Shown: positions 42,429 to 51,474, numbered from the stretch's first letter. The stretch: DNA of 64,000 bases from JAEVLT01 sp964484065 (GCA_964484065.1 CAZAEW010000002.1:248001-312000), one strand, 5' to 3'. Notes: generated from the sequence alone by a model not told the origin. Made by a program: numbers and translations.

Positions 42429-43301
42429 TTAGATTTCTATCGGTTTTTTGTTTTCGTCTAATGTAAAGCCTTCTCCGTGAACATCATGGACAACAGATAT
42501 GGAAATAAAGGCATGAGGATCAATGGACATGATTAAGTTTTTAAGGCGAAAAATTTCGTTTTTTGCGACAACACAATAGAGCACTTCTCTGTCGCTCCTA
42601 GTATAAAAACCATAGCCCTTTAATACCGTTACCCCCCTGTCTAATTCAGCCATTATTTTTTCGCCGATTTCCTCGTTTTTGTCAGAGATAACCATTGCCC
42701 CCCTCGCTGAATAAGCACCTTCCTGCATAAAGTCGATTACTCGCGCCCCAACAAATACGGCAACGAGCGTATACATTGCCTGCTTGTAGTTGAGATAGGT
42801 GATAAGAGATAAGGTGATGACACAGGCATCGAAGATGAACATTGTTTTTCCCATGTTCCAGCCGGCAAATTTATGAACAAGACGGGCAATGATATCAACT
42901 CCGCCAGTTGTGCCTCCATTGCGGAAAATAATGCCAAGCCCAATTCCAGTAAATACTCCGGCAAATAAAGCTGCCAGTGTCAGATCATGATTTAGCGGCA
43001 TATCAATGGCATTTCTTTGAAAAATCCATAAAAAGACGGAAACGGCAAGTGTTCCAATGATCGTATAAAGAAAGGAGCTTTTTCCAAAAGATTTCCACCC
43101 GATGATAAAGAGAGGGATATTTAATAGTAAGTTGGTATAAGAAGGATCCCATTTGAACAAGAAATAAAAGAGCAGAGTAATTCCCGTAAACCCGCCCTCC
43201 GCTAATTTGTTCTGCATATTAAAATTGACCAAACCAAATGACATAATTGCGGCGCCAATTAGAATAAACAATACATTTTTTATTTTAAGATGAATGAACA
43301 T
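42429..43301 (-). CDS. ypjC: YitT family membrane protein (YpjC)
   Basis: It has a five- to six-helix YitT membrane domain, including the GIIFRNGGTTGGVDIIARLVHK signature, and a C-terminal DUF2179 soluble domain from about residue 215 (VTVLKGYGFYTRSDREVLYCVV). Several paralogues normally occur in Bacillus; the transported or sensed compound is unknown. It reads opposite to its neighbours. A GGAGGAG site precedes the ATG. It is convergent with the zinc peptidase gene and divergent from ypjD. Confidence 0.9.
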   Translation of the reverse strand: MFIHLKIKNVLFILIGAAIMSFGLVNFNMQNKLAEGGFTGITLLFYFLFKWDPSYTNLLLNIPLFIIGWKSFGKSSFLYTIIGTLAVSVFLWIFQRNAIDMPLNHDLTLAALFAGVFTGIGLGIIFRNGGTTGGVDIIARLVHKFAGWNMGKTMFIFDACVITLSLITYLNYKQAMYTLVAVFVGARVIDFMQEGAYSARGAMVISDKNEEIGEKIMAELDRGVTVLKGYGFYTRSDREVLYCVVAKNEIFRLKNLIMSIDPHAFISISVVHDVHGEGFTLDENKKPIEI

Positions 43302-43477
43302 TGTTTCTCCTCCTTTACCATATATTTCTCTCTTTTTGCGGTTTTATTATATAGGATTAACTATAGGAGAGCAATTGAAGAAGAATCTTAAACGAAAACA
43401 TTTGTAAAACGTTCATATTTTAGCTAACATGAACAATAAGCAAACTTTTAAGAGATCGTATCAAAGAGGTGAGAATT

Positions 43478-43822
43478 TTGACAGAACGTAAAACCGTTTA
43501 TGACCTTCAAACGGAAGTAAATACATATATCAGCCAGTTTAAAGAAGGCTATTTCAGTCCCTTGGCTATGCTTGCGAGAATGACAGAAGAATTAGGGGAA
43601 TTAGCCCGGGAAGTCAATCATTATTATGGTGAAAAACCAAAGAAAACAAATGAAGCTGAAAAAACAGTAGAAGAAGAACTTGGTGATCTTTTCTTTGTAC
43701 TTATTTGCTTTGCAAATTCATTACATATAGATTTACAAAAAGCTCACGATTTAGTGATGCAAAAATTTGCTGTCAGAGATAAAGACAGATGGACAAAAAT
43801 AGACCAAGAAAGTGTGGAGTGA
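43478..43822 (+). CDS. ypjD: MazG-type nucleotide pyrophosphohydrolase YpjD
   Basis: A 114-aa MazG-family protein expected to hydrolyse nucleoside triphosphates to monophosphates. The metal-binding EELGEL near residue 38 and the EEELGDLFFVLICFAN segment near 65 are the family signature. The TTG at 43478 is chosen because AAAGAGGTGAG lies upstream; a GTG at 43469 falls inside that site. It is followed 7 nt later by dapB, probably in one operon running to birA. Confidence 0.9.
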   Translation: MTERKTVYDLQTEVNTYISQFKEGYFSPLAMLARMTEELGELAREVNHYYGEKPKKTNEAEKTVEEELGDLFFVLICFANSLHIDLQKAHDLVMQKFAVRDKDRWTKIDQESVE

Positions 43823-43829
43823 TCCGGGG

Positions 43830-44630
43830 ATGGAAAAAATAAAAGTGGTTATTGCAGGACCGCGCGGACGGATGGGCAGGGAAGCCGTTAAGCTGGTGAA
43901 TGAAACTGAACATTTTGAACTTCTTGCCGCTGTGGACCACAAATATGACGGCATGAAATTAAGTGACATTGAGGGTTTTTCGAATATAGATGTGCCGATT
44001 TTTACAGATTTGGAGAAATGTCTGCAAATGGTAAAGGCGGATGTATTAATCGATTTGACAACACCAGAAGTGGGAATGGTTCATACAAAAACAGCATTGC
44101 AATATAATGTCAGGCCTGTTGTCGGAACAACCGGGTTTTCAAAAGCTGATTTAGAGGAACTAGAGTCGATTTGCAGAGAAAAAGAATTGGGATGTATTAT
44201 TGCTCCTAACTTTGCTATCGGTGCTGTATTAATGATGAAATTTTCACAAATGGCAGCCAAATATTTAGAGGATGTCGAAATTATTGAACTTCATCATGAT
44301 CAAAAGCTGGATGCACCGTCGGGAACGGCTGTCAAAACGGCAGAAATGATTGCGGAGGTTCGAACGGCAAAAAAACAAGGACATCCAAATGAAAAAGAAA
44401 CGCTCAAAGGGGCAAGAGGAGCGGATATTGAGGGAATGCGTATCCATTCCGTCCGGCTGCCGGGGTTAATTGCCCATCAGCAAGTATTATTTGGTTCAGA
44501 TGGACAAACCCTTACGATTCGCCATGATTCGTATAATCGCGCTTCTTTTATGTCAGGAGTTAAAGTTGCTGCAGAAACAGTGATGAAATTAAATACATTC
44601 GTATATGGTTTGGAAAATATATTAGAATAG
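43830..44630 (+). CDS. dapB: 4-hydroxy-tetrahydrodipicolinate reductase
   Basis: DapB makes tetrahydrodipicolinate for lysine, diaminopimelate and, in spores, dipicolinate. The dinucleotide motif VVIAGPRGRMGREAV is near the start, VGTTGFS near residue 99, and the active-site EIIELHHDQKLDAPSGTA near 153-170. ATG 43830, after GGAGTGAT, gives 266 aa; the frame open from 43812 overlaps ypjD. Confidence 0.95.
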   Translation: MEKIKVVIAGPRGRMGREAVKLVNETEHFELLAAVDHKYDGMKLSDIEGFSNIDVPIFTDLEKCLQMVKADVLIDLTTPEVGMVHTKTALQYNVRPVVGTTGFSKADLEELESICREKELGCIIAPNFAIGAVLMMKFSQMAAKYLEDVEIIELHHDQKLDAPSGTAVKTAEMIAEVRTAKKQGHPNEKETLKGARGADIEGMRIHSVRLPGLIAHQQVLFGSDGQTLTIRHDSYNRASFMSGVKVAAETVMKLNTFVYGLENILE

Positions 44631-44641
44631 GAGTTTTGTCG

Positions 44642-45052
44642 ATGAATATTGCCTTAATCGCTCATGATAAAAAAAAGGATACTCTTGTACAATTCGTTAC
44701 AGCCTATAAATCTATTTTCGAAAAACACTCTCTTTATGCAACAGGGACAACGGGACTGCGAATAAATGAAGCAACTGGCCTTGATATTCATCGTTATCAA
44801 TCGGGGCCTCTCGGAGGAGATCAGGAAATTGGGGCGAAGATTGCCAAAAATCAAATGGACGCTGTTTTTTTCTTCCGGGATCCTCTGACCGCGCAGCCCC
44901 ATGAACCGGATGTTACGGCCTTAGTCCGTCTCTGTGATGTTTACTCCATTCCGCTTGCAACCAATATGGGAACTGCAGAATTGCTGATCAGAGGCTTAGA
45001 AGAAGGCCTTCTTGAATGGAGAGAAATTGCTAAAGAGGAACGTGATGAATGA
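44642..45052 (+). CDS. mgsA: Methylglyoxal synthase
   Basis: MgsA converts dihydroxyacetone phosphate to methylglyoxal, a bypass of lower glycolysis under phosphate limitation. The conserved features are IALIAHDKKKDTLVQF at the start, TGTTGL near residue 36, the SGPLGGDQEIGA segment near 58 and FFRDPL near 79. ATG 44642 gives 136 aa; TTG 44636 would place its start inside the spacer after ATAGGAG. It overlaps the bshB1 start. Methylglyoxal is detoxified partly through bacillithiol, whose genes follow. Confidence 0.94.
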   Translation: MNIALIAHDKKKDTLVQFVTAYKSIFEKHSLYATGTTGLRINEATGLDIHRYQSGPLGGDQEIGAKIAKNQMDAVFFFRDPLTAQPHEPDVTALVRLCDVYSIPLATNMGTAELLIRGLEEGLLEWREIAKEERDE

Positions 45053-45764
45053 AATGAACAACAGCCAAGTTGATATACTTGCCTTTGGGGCACATCCTGA
45101 TGATGTTGAAATTGGGATGGGCGGAACAATAGCAAAATATTGCGATAAAGGAAAGCGAGTAGCGATTTGTGACCTGACGGCTGCCGATTTATCATCCAAC
45201 GGCACTGTTGAGATAAGGAAAGCGGAGGCAGGAGATGCGGCTGAGATTCTTGGTGCGGATAATCGTCTGACTCTTGGTTTTCCTGATCGGGGCTTATTTA
45301 TGAAAGAGGAGTACATTAGAAAAATTGCTGCCGTCATTCGAAAGTATCGGCCTCAAGCCGTCTTTGCACCGTATTTTGACGATCGACATCCTGATCATGG
45401 GAATTGCAGCCGTCTTGTTGAAGAGGCTGTTTTCTCTGCTGGAATCAAAAAATATCGTACCGATGAAAATGAAGCTCCGCATCGCGTTGGAAAAGTTTAT
45501 TTTTATATGATTAATGGATTTCATACACCTGATTTTGTTGTGGATATTTCCTCATATATGGAAACAAAGAAAAAGTCATTAAACGCCTACAAAAGCCAAT
45601 TTGAAAAAACAGACTTAAGCTTTGACACACCTCTTGTTAATGGTTATATCGAAACAGTGGAAGCCAGAGAAAGGGTTTTTGGAAAGCAGGCAGGTGTAAG
45701 CTATGCGGAGGGATTCAAAGCGAAACTTCCGATAGTATTGAATCGGGATTTGTTAGGAGAATAA
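45045..45764 (+). CDS. bshB1: Bacillithiol biosynthesis deacetylase BshB1
   Basis: A zinc LmbE/PIG-L-type deacetylase that removes acetyl from GlcNAc-malate in bacillithiol synthesis. The metal motif GAHPDDVEIGMGG is near residue 12, with LGFPDRGLF near 80 and YFDDRHPDHGN near 110. ATG 45045 overlaps the mgsA stop (ATGAATGA), with AAAGAGGAA upstream, giving 239 aa. The order mgsA-bshB1-bshA is conserved. Confidence 0.94.
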   Translation: MNEMNNSQVDILAFGAHPDDVEIGMGGTIAKYCDKGKRVAICDLTAADLSSNGTVEIRKAEAGDAAEILGADNRLTLGFPDRGLFMKEEYIRKIAAVIRKYRPQAVFAPYFDDRHPDHGNCSRLVEEAVFSAGIKKYRTDENEAPHRVGKVYFYMINGFHTPDFVVDISSYMETKKKSLNAYKSQFEKTDLSFDTPLVNGYIETVEARERVFGKQAGVSYAEGFKAKLPIVLNRDLLGE

Positions 45765-45766
45765 GA

Positions 45767-46894
45767 ATGAGGAAATTAAAGATTGGCATCACTTGCTACC
45801 CTACTGTCGGGGGGTCTGGTGTGGTAGCAACAGAACTGGGCAAAATGCTGGCTGAAAGAGGCCATGAAATTCACTTTATTTCATCAAGCCTTCCATTCAG
45901 ATTAGGGAAAATGTATCATAATATTCAATATCATCAAGTAGATGTCAACCAATATTCTGTATTTCAATACCCACCATATGATATAGCTCTAGCCAGTAAA
46001 ATGGCCGAGGTTGTAAACAGGGAAAAGCTGGATCTGCTTCATGTTCATTACGCCATCCCGCATGCGGTTTGTGCGATCCTGGCTAAACAGATGAGTGACC
46101 ATCCCATTAAAGTGGTCACTACTTTACATGGAACCGATATTACCGTACTCGGTTACGATCCCTCCTTGGCGGATGCGATTAAATTTGGAATTGAAAAGTC
46201 GGATATTGTAACAGCAGTCTCTTATTCACTAAGTAAACAAACGATGGATTTAATTAATCCTGATAAGTCCATTGAAACCATTTATAACTTTATCGATGAT
46301 CGTGTTTATCAAAAAAGTGACGCATCGCATTTAAAGGAAGAATTTGAGATAAACGAGAATGAAAAAGTTGTGATTCACGTTTCAAATTTTCGCCCAGTGA
46401 AAAGGGTTAGTGATGTTATCAAAACATTTGCGAAAATTGCCGACAAGATGCCGGCAAAACTGTTATTGGTGGGAGACGGGCCTGAAGTCAGCAGCGTCTG
46501 CAAACTGGTAAATAAGCTTGGTTTAGAAAAAAAGGTGCTTTTTCTTGGAAAACAAGATAATCTGGAAGAATTATATTCGATTAGCGATTTAATGCTCCTA
46601 TTATCAGAAAAGGAAAGTTTTGGATTAGTTGCTCTCGAGGCGATGGCGTGCGGCGTCCCATGCATAGGAACGAATATCGGCGGAATACCAGAGGTAATTG
46701 CTGATGGGGAAACAGGCTATATTTGTGAACTTGGGGATATCGAGCAAATAGCGGAAAAGGCCATCGGGCTTTTAAGGGATCCGGCACTCCGGAAAAAATT
46801 TTCACAGGAATCCGTTGAAACGGTGAAAAGGAAATTCTGTGCTGAATCTATTGTCCAGCAATATGAACAATTATATTTTAAGTTAGTGGATTAA
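45767..46894 (+). CDS. bshA: N-acetyl-alpha-D-glucosaminyl L-malate synthase BshA
   Basis: The first enzyme of bacillithiol synthesis, a GT-B retaining glycosyltransferase of family GT4. The N-terminus KIGITCYPTVGGSGVVATELG is typical. HVHYAIPHA, LHGTDITVLG and the donor-binding EKESFGLVALEAMACGVPCIG (near residue 283) follow. Length is 375 aa. It starts 2 nt after bshB1. Confidence 0.95.
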   Translation: MRKLKIGITCYPTVGGSGVVATELGKMLAERGHEIHFISSSLPFRLGKMYHNIQYHQVDVNQYSVFQYPPYDIALASKMAEVVNREKLDLLHVHYAIPHAVCAILAKQMSDHPIKVVTTLHGTDITVLGYDPSLADAIKFGIEKSDIVTAVSYSLSKQTMDLINPDKSIETIYNFIDDRVYQKSDASHLKEEFEINENEKVVIHVSNFRPVKRVSDVIKTFAKIADKMPAKLLLVGDGPEVSSVCKLVNKLGLEKKVLFLGKQDNLEELYSISDLMLLLSEKESFGLVALEAMACGVPCIGTNIGGIPEVIADGETGYICELGDIEQIAEKAIGLLRDPALRKKFSQESVETVKRKFCAESIVQQYEQLYFKLVD

Positions 46895-46904
46895 GGTGAT
46901 CGAT

Positions 46905-48104
46905 GTGATTGAACCATTTTTATCAGCTGTTCCTGTGCTGAAGAAACTGGAGGATGCTGGATTTGAGGCTTATTTTGTAGGTGGTTCAGTCAGGGACTTT
47001 CTCCTAAATAAACCTATACACGATGTCGATATTGCAACATCTGCCACTCCTGAAGAAATGAAGCGGATCTTTCCGAAAACAATTGATATTGGAATCGAAC
47101 ACGGAACAATTCTGGTTCTTTATCAAAATCAATCCTATGAAATAACGACGTTTCGAACGGAGTCGGAATATGTTGATTATCGGCGCCCAAAGGAAGTTTC
47201 TTTTATTCGGTCGTTAAAGAAAGATCTTGAACGAAGAGACTTTACCATTAATGCGATGGCAATGGATCTGCGTGGTAAAATATATGATCTTTTTGATGGA
47301 GAGATAAGCATTCAATCCAGAGAAATTAAAACGGTTGGAAACGCGCACGAAAGGTTCCAGGAGGACGCGTTAAGAATGATGAGGGCTGTCCGGTTTGTAA
47401 GCCAGCTTGACTTTACTATTGAAGAAAAAACAATACAATCTCTAATGGAACTTGGCTATTTACTGGATAATATTGCCGTTGAGAGAAAAAGGGCAGAATT
47501 TGAAAAACTGATGACCGGACCCAGCAGGGCTAAGGCATTGAAAATCATCATTGATACCCGGTTATTTGAATTTTTACCGGGATTAAAAAATCAAAAAGAT
47601 GCACTGGAAAAATGTCTCCGTTTTCAATGCATGCATCTTAGTCTAAATGAAATGTGGACGCTGATATTATATTGTTTGAGGCTAAACGGTAAGGCTGCTG
47701 AAAGATTTTTACGTCTCTGGCGGCTTCCTGTAAAACAAATAAGGGATATTCTATTCGTTTTGAAGTTTTTCTATATGAAACTGCAAAAAGAATGGACAAA
47801 TGATTCCTTGTATTCAGCAAACCTTGAAGCAGTAAAATCTGTTGAAAAACTCTATCTTGCTATCAATAACAGCAATAAGGGAGAATCAGTCGGGTTTTGG
47901 ATCTCTGCTTATGAGAATCTCCCAATTAAGCAGCGCTCTGACCTGGACTTGATCGGAAGCGACTTGAAGGAGTGGCTTAATAAACCAGGCGGTCCGTGGA
48001 TCAATGAGTGCTTCCGCACCATCGAGCAAGAGGTATTGGAAGGTAAGATTGAAAATAGGAAACTAAAAATAAAGGAGTGGCTCCTGAAGTGCAATCAGAA
48101 ATAA
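46905..48104 (+). CDS. cca: CCA tRNA nucleotidyltransferase
   Basis: This class II enzyme adds or repairs the CCA end of tRNAs. The head domain has FVGGSVRDFLL near residue 25 and DVDIATSATPEE near 40, and RRDFTINAMA and the RFQEDALRMMRAVRF motif follow. GTG 46905 is used, placed 5 nt after AAGGTGA; GTG 46896 is an alternative adding three residues. Length is 399 aa. The stop lies within the start region of birA, so the two are coupled. Confidence 0.94.
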   Translation: MIEPFLSAVPVLKKLEDAGFEAYFVGGSVRDFLLNKPIHDVDIATSATPEEMKRIFPKTIDIGIEHGTILVLYQNQSYEITTFRTESEYVDYRRPKEVSFIRSLKKDLERRDFTINAMAMDLRGKIYDLFDGEISIQSREIKTVGNAHERFQEDALRMMRAVRFVSQLDFTIEEKTIQSLMELGYLLDNIAVERKRAEFEKLMTGPSRAKALKIIIDTRLFEFLPGLKNQKDALEKCLRFQCMHLSLNEMWTLILYCLRLNGKAAERFLRLWRLPVKQIRDILFVLKFFYMKLQKEWTNDSLYSANLEAVKSVEKLYLAINNSNKGESVGFWISAYENLPIKQRSDLDLIGSDLKEWLNKPGGPWINECFRTIEQEVLEGKIENRKLKIKEWLLKCNQK

Positions 48105-49066
48105 GAAAAAAACTGCTGGATGCCTTCACAAATGCTGGTGAATCATTCCTATCGGGCCAATATTTGGCGGAAATTATTGGTTGTTCGCGCACGGCTGTAT
48201 GGAAGCATATCGAGGAATTGCGCAAGGATGGGTTTGAATTAGAAGCGGTTCGAAAAAAAGGTTATCGGATTGTTCGTACCCCTGAAACGGTAACGGATGA
48301 TGAAGTCAGGCTTGGATTGCAGACAAAATTCATTGGACAAAATATTTTCTATCAAGAAAGCGTTCCGTCAACTCAAAAAATTGCTCACAGGCTCGCAAAT
48401 GACAGCGCTCCCGAGGGGACTGTTGTGATCGCCGAAGAGCAGCTGTCCGGAAAAGGAAGGATGGGGCGGGAATGGCACTCGCCAAAATATACGGGCATTT
48501 GGATGAGCTTAATTCTCCGCCCAAATATATCCCTTTCGAATGCGCCGCAATTAACATTATTAGCAGCTGTTTCAGTCGTACAGGCAATTGAAGAAACAGC
48601 CGGTATACGTCCTGAAATAAAATGGCCAAATGACTTGCTGTTAAACGGGAAAAAAATAACCGGAATCCTTACTGAACTTCATGCGGAAGCGGACAGAATC
48701 CATTCTATTATTATTGGAATCGGGATTAATGTGAATCAGCAGCTGTCTGATTTTCCGGATGAATTGCATTCAATTGCCACATCATTAGCAATTGAAAAAG
48801 GGGAAAAAGTTTCCCGGGCTGCTTTAATCAGGAGTATTTTTAAACATTTTGAAAACCTGTATGTTCTTTATCTAGAGGAAGGATTTGCGCAGATAAAGCA
48901 GTTCTGGGAAACATATGCAGTCAGTATTGGGAAGCATATAAAAGCTCGTACACTAAATGAGATCATTGAAGGAAAAGCATTGGGAATTACTAATGACGGG
49001 GTATTACAAATTCAGGACTTAAACGGCAAAATCCATCATGTTTATTCAGCGGATATCGAAATATGA
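48089..49066 (+). CDS. birA: Bifunctional biotin ligase / biotin operon repressor BirA
   Basis: An N-terminal helix-turn-helix domain (residues 1-60, including LAEIIGCSRTAVWKHIEELRK) is followed by a biotin protein ligase domain with GKGRMGREWHSP near residue 117 and KWPNDLLLNGKKITGIL near 180. GTG 48089 gives 325 aa, equal to B. subtilis BirA; the GTG at 48077 overlaps the AAAGGAG site. The presence of the helix-turn-helix implies it also represses biotin genes, which are elsewhere. Confidence 0.95.
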   Translation: MQSEIRKKLLDAFTNAGESFLSGQYLAEIIGCSRTAVWKHIEELRKDGFELEAVRKKGYRIVRTPETVTDDEVRLGLQTKFIGQNIFYQESVPSTQKIAHRLANDSAPEGTVVIAEEQLSGKGRMGREWHSPKYTGIWMSLILRPNISLSNAPQLTLLAAVSVVQAIEETAGIRPEIKWPNDLLLNGKKITGILTELHAEADRIHSIIIGIGINVNQQLSDFPDELHSIATSLAIEKGEKVSRAALIRSIFKHFENLYVLYLEEGFAQIKQFWETYAVSIGKHIKARTLNEIIEGKALGITNDGVLQIQDLNGKIHHVYSADIEI

Positions 49067-49106
49067 AAGTAATTAGAATTTTCTGATAGCCAACAATGAA
49101 TTTCTT

Positions 49107-49260
49107 TGCTATAATTCTTTTGGGCGGTATCACTTAAGAACTGCACCTTTGCTAATAATAACAAAACAAGGTTCTGCCTAGATCCGCACTACGGACCGGG
49201 ACAGAGGGATGAAAGATGTAATGAGTATCGGGATCCTCTGCCTTCAGAAGGATCCTTTTT
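49107..49260 (+). promoter_or_regulatory. panB leader: extended -10 promoter and riboswitch-like attenuator
   Basis: TGCTATAAT (49107-49115) is an extended -10, with transcription starting near 49122. The RNA can form an upstream stem (around GGC, AGAA and CCTT with AAGGTTCTGCC ending at 49178). It then has two exclusive alternatives: CAGAGG-G-AT (49202-49210) with ATCCTCTG (49233-49240), or the terminator GGATCCT (49231-49237) with AGGATCC (49249-49255) followed by TTTTT. The location before panBCD recalls the published pan RNA motif, but I could not verify a match. Confidence 0.6.
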
Positions 49261-49276
49261 AAGTATAAGAAAGTAT

Positions 49277-49306
49277 AAGCTGGGACTTTGAGAATTGTCC
49301 AGCTTC
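49277..49306 (+). repeat. Hairpin resembling a dispersed Bacillus repeat fragment
   Basis: AAGCTGGGAC pairs with GTCCAGCTT around a 10-nt loop. The sequence TTGTCCAGCTTCAGCGC resembles the end of a short repeat common in Bacillaceae intergenic DNA. Only one copy is seen in this window, and it lies between the attenuator and panB. Confidence 0.35.
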
Positions 49307-49378
49307 AGCGCTTTTCTTAATAGGAACAGCTCATTAGATCGTTTTATTTCCTCTCTATTCACTATTAGGAGGGAAAAT

Positions 49379-50215
49379 ATGAAACAGACTACCGATTTTT
49401 TTAAAATGAAACAGAATAATGAAAAGATTGTGATGTTAACAGCCTATGATTTTCCGGCAGCAAAACAAGCTGAGCAAGGCGGAGTTGATATCATCCTGGT
49501 GGGAGATTCTTTAGGAATGGTCGTCCTGGGTTATGACTCAACGATCCCGGTAACCTTGGATGATATGATTCATCATACCAAAGCGGTTAAACGGGGAGCA
49601 AAGGATACCTTTATTGTTGTTGACATGCCTTTTTTGACCTACCATTTATCGAAGAATGATACCTTAAAAAACGCAGGCAGATTAATTCAAGAAACAGGTG
49701 CTCATGCTGTAAAAATTGAAGGAGCCGGTGAAGTGCTTGAAAAAATAACCGCTCTAACAAATGCAGGTATTCCAGTTTGTGCACATTTGGGGTTAACACC
49801 TCAATCTGTCGGTGTTTTAGGGGGATATAAAGTACAAGGCAAGGATGCTGAAGCAGCAAAAAAACTTTTAGAAGATGCCAAGAAATGTGAAGAAGCTGGA
49901 GCATTTATGGTCGTCCTTGAATGCGTTCCAAAGCAGCTGGCTTCAGAAGTAACAAAAGCAGTTTCGATTCCAGTAATCGGTATCGGCGCAGGAGCTGAGG
50001 TGGATGGACAAGTTCTTGTGTATCATGACATCCTAGGCTATGGTGTTGACCGTGTGCCTAAGTTTGTAAAGCAATATCATTCTCTGAATCCATTTATTTT
50101 AGAATCGATTCAGTCCTATGTAACAGAAGTGAAAAATAAACAATTCCCCAAGGACCAGCATTCATTTACGATGAAAGAACAAGAACTAAAGGGATTGTAC
50201 GGAGGCATACAATGA
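49379..50215 (+). CDS. panB: 3-methyl-2-oxobutanoate hydroxymethyltransferase
   Basis: PanB forms ketopantoate. MLTAYDFPAAKQAE near the start, the metal-binding DIILVGDSLGMVVLGYDST near residue 37 and the C-terminal VPVIGIGAGAEVDGQVLVYHDILG-like segment (IPVIGIGAGAEVDGQVLV) confirm the family. ATG 49379, after AGGAGGG, gives 278 aa; the open frame to 49295 runs into the leader. The stop overlaps panC by 4 nt (ATGA). Confidence 0.96.
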   Translation: MKQTTDFFKMKQNNEKIVMLTAYDFPAAKQAEQGGVDIILVGDSLGMVVLGYDSTIPVTLDDMIHHTKAVKRGAKDTFIVVDMPFLTYHLSKNDTLKNAGRLIQETGAHAVKIEGAGEVLEKITALTNAGIPVCAHLGLTPQSVGVLGGYKVQGKDAEAAKKLLEDAKKCEEAGAFMVVLECVPKQLASEVTKAVSIPVIGIGAGAEVDGQVLVYHDILGYGVDRVPKFVKQYHSLNPFILESIQSYVTEVKNKQFPKDQHSFTMKEQELKGLYGGIQ

Positions 50216-51066
50216 AAGTCATTACATCGGTTAAGGAACTGCAGGCAAAAGTAGCGGAAGGCAGACTGCAGTCTAAATCAATCGGATTTGTTCCAACAAT
50301 GGGCTTTTTGCATGAAGGCCATTTAACCTTAATAAAAAAAGCAAGAGAAGAGAACGATATCGTGGTTTTAAGTGTTTTTGTAAACCCGTTACAGTTTGGG
50401 CCAGAGGAGGATTATGAAACCTATCCCCGCGACTTTGAACGGGATCGTTCTCTCGCAGAAAGTGAGAAAGTCGATTATCTTTTTTATCCTTCAGTTGAGG
50501 AAATGTACCCAAGCAATCCGCCTTCCGTAACCGTAATAGTTAATGAGAGAACGGATGTTTTATGCGGGAAATCCCGGCCGGGTCATTTTGACGGAGTTGC
50601 CACTGTTTTAACGAAATTATTTAATATCACAATGCCTGATCGAGCCTACTTTGGAAAAAAAGATGCTCAGCAAGTGGCTGTCGTTCACGGATTGATTGAT
50701 GATTTTAATTTTCCAATCAAGCTGATCGCAGTTGATATTATCCGGGAAGAAGACGGTCTTGCAAAAAGCTCGCGCAATGTCAAGCTTCTTCCAGAAGAAC
50801 GGAAACAGGCACCAGAGTTATACCGAAGCCTTCAATTGGCAAAAGAAGCAATCGATCAAGGTGAACGAAATCCAGCTGAAATTATGAATCTGATTACCAA
50901 GAAGATTGATCATGATACCGATGGTCAGGTTGATTATGTTGAAATTTACAGCTATCCGCAGTTAAAACCTTTGAAAGAAATAACCGGAACGATAATTATT
51001 GCCATGGCAGTAAAATTTTCGGGTGTACGGTTAATTGATAATCTTATCTTAGATATCACAAAGTAA
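50212..51066 (+). CDS. panC: Pantothenate synthetase
   Basis: PanC condenses pantoate with beta-alanine using ATP. The HIGH-like GFLHEGHLTLI near residue 30, VFVNPLQFGPEEDYETYPR near 58, GHFDGVATVLTKLFN near 124, FGKKDAQQ and SSRNVKL (KSSRN) motifs are all present. Length is 284 aa. It overlaps panB by 4 nt and is 24 nt before panD. Confidence 0.96.
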   Translation: MKVITSVKELQAKVAEGRLQSKSIGFVPTMGFLHEGHLTLIKKAREENDIVVLSVFVNPLQFGPEEDYETYPRDFERDRSLAESEKVDYLFYPSVEEMYPSNPPSVTVIVNERTDVLCGKSRPGHFDGVATVLTKLFNITMPDRAYFGKKDAQQVAVVHGLIDDFNFPIKLIAVDIIREEDGLAKSSRNVKLLPEERKQAPELYRSLQLAKEAIDQGERNPAEIMNLITKKIDHDTDGQVDYVEIYSYPQLKPLKEITGTIIIAMAVKFSGVRLIDNLILDITK

Positions 51067-51090
51067 TGGAATTTTAGGAGGAAAAAATCT

Positions 51091-51474
51091 ATGTTTCGCA
51101 CCTTGATGAATGGGAAAATCCATCGTGCCACTGTTACGGAAGCAAACTTAAATTATGTTGGCAGTATTACCATTGATGAGGATTTATTAGATGCAGTAGG
51201 GATGGCTGCGAATGAAAAAGTGGCGATTGTCAATAATAACAATGGGGCACGTTTAGAAACCTATATTATCCCTGGAGAAAGAGGCAGCGGTGTTGTTTGT
51301 TTAAACGGAGCGGCTGCCCGCCTTGTTCAGCCGGGGGATATCGTCATCATTATTTCTTATGTTTTAGTACCGGATGAAAAAGTTAAAGACCATAAACCAA
51401 AAGTGGCCATCATGGATGAAAACAACCGGATAAAAGAACTTCTTTATGCTGAACCTGCTCATACCATTCTTTAA
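51091..51474 (+). CDS. panD: Aspartate 1-decarboxylase (pyruvoyl-dependent)
   Basis: PanD makes beta-alanine from aspartate. Self-processing at Gly24-Ser25 is predicted from NYVGSITID, which yields the pyruvoyl group. The NNGARLETYIIPGERGSG and GDIVIIISYV segments are typical. At 127 aa it matches B. subtilis PanD. A TTAGGAGG site precedes the ATG. It completes panBCD and is followed by a terminator. Confidence 0.97.
   Translation: MFRTLMNGKIHRATVTEANLNYVGSITIDEDLLDAVGMAANEKVAIVNNNNGARLETYIIPGERGSGVVCLNGAAARLVQPGDIVIIISYVLVPDEKVKDHKPKVAIMDENNRIKELLYAEPAHTIL

Noticed and set aside
49122..49260. T-box leader upstream of panB.
   Set aside because: No T-box AGGGTGGNACCGCG sequence and no aminoacyl-tRNA or amino acid gene context.
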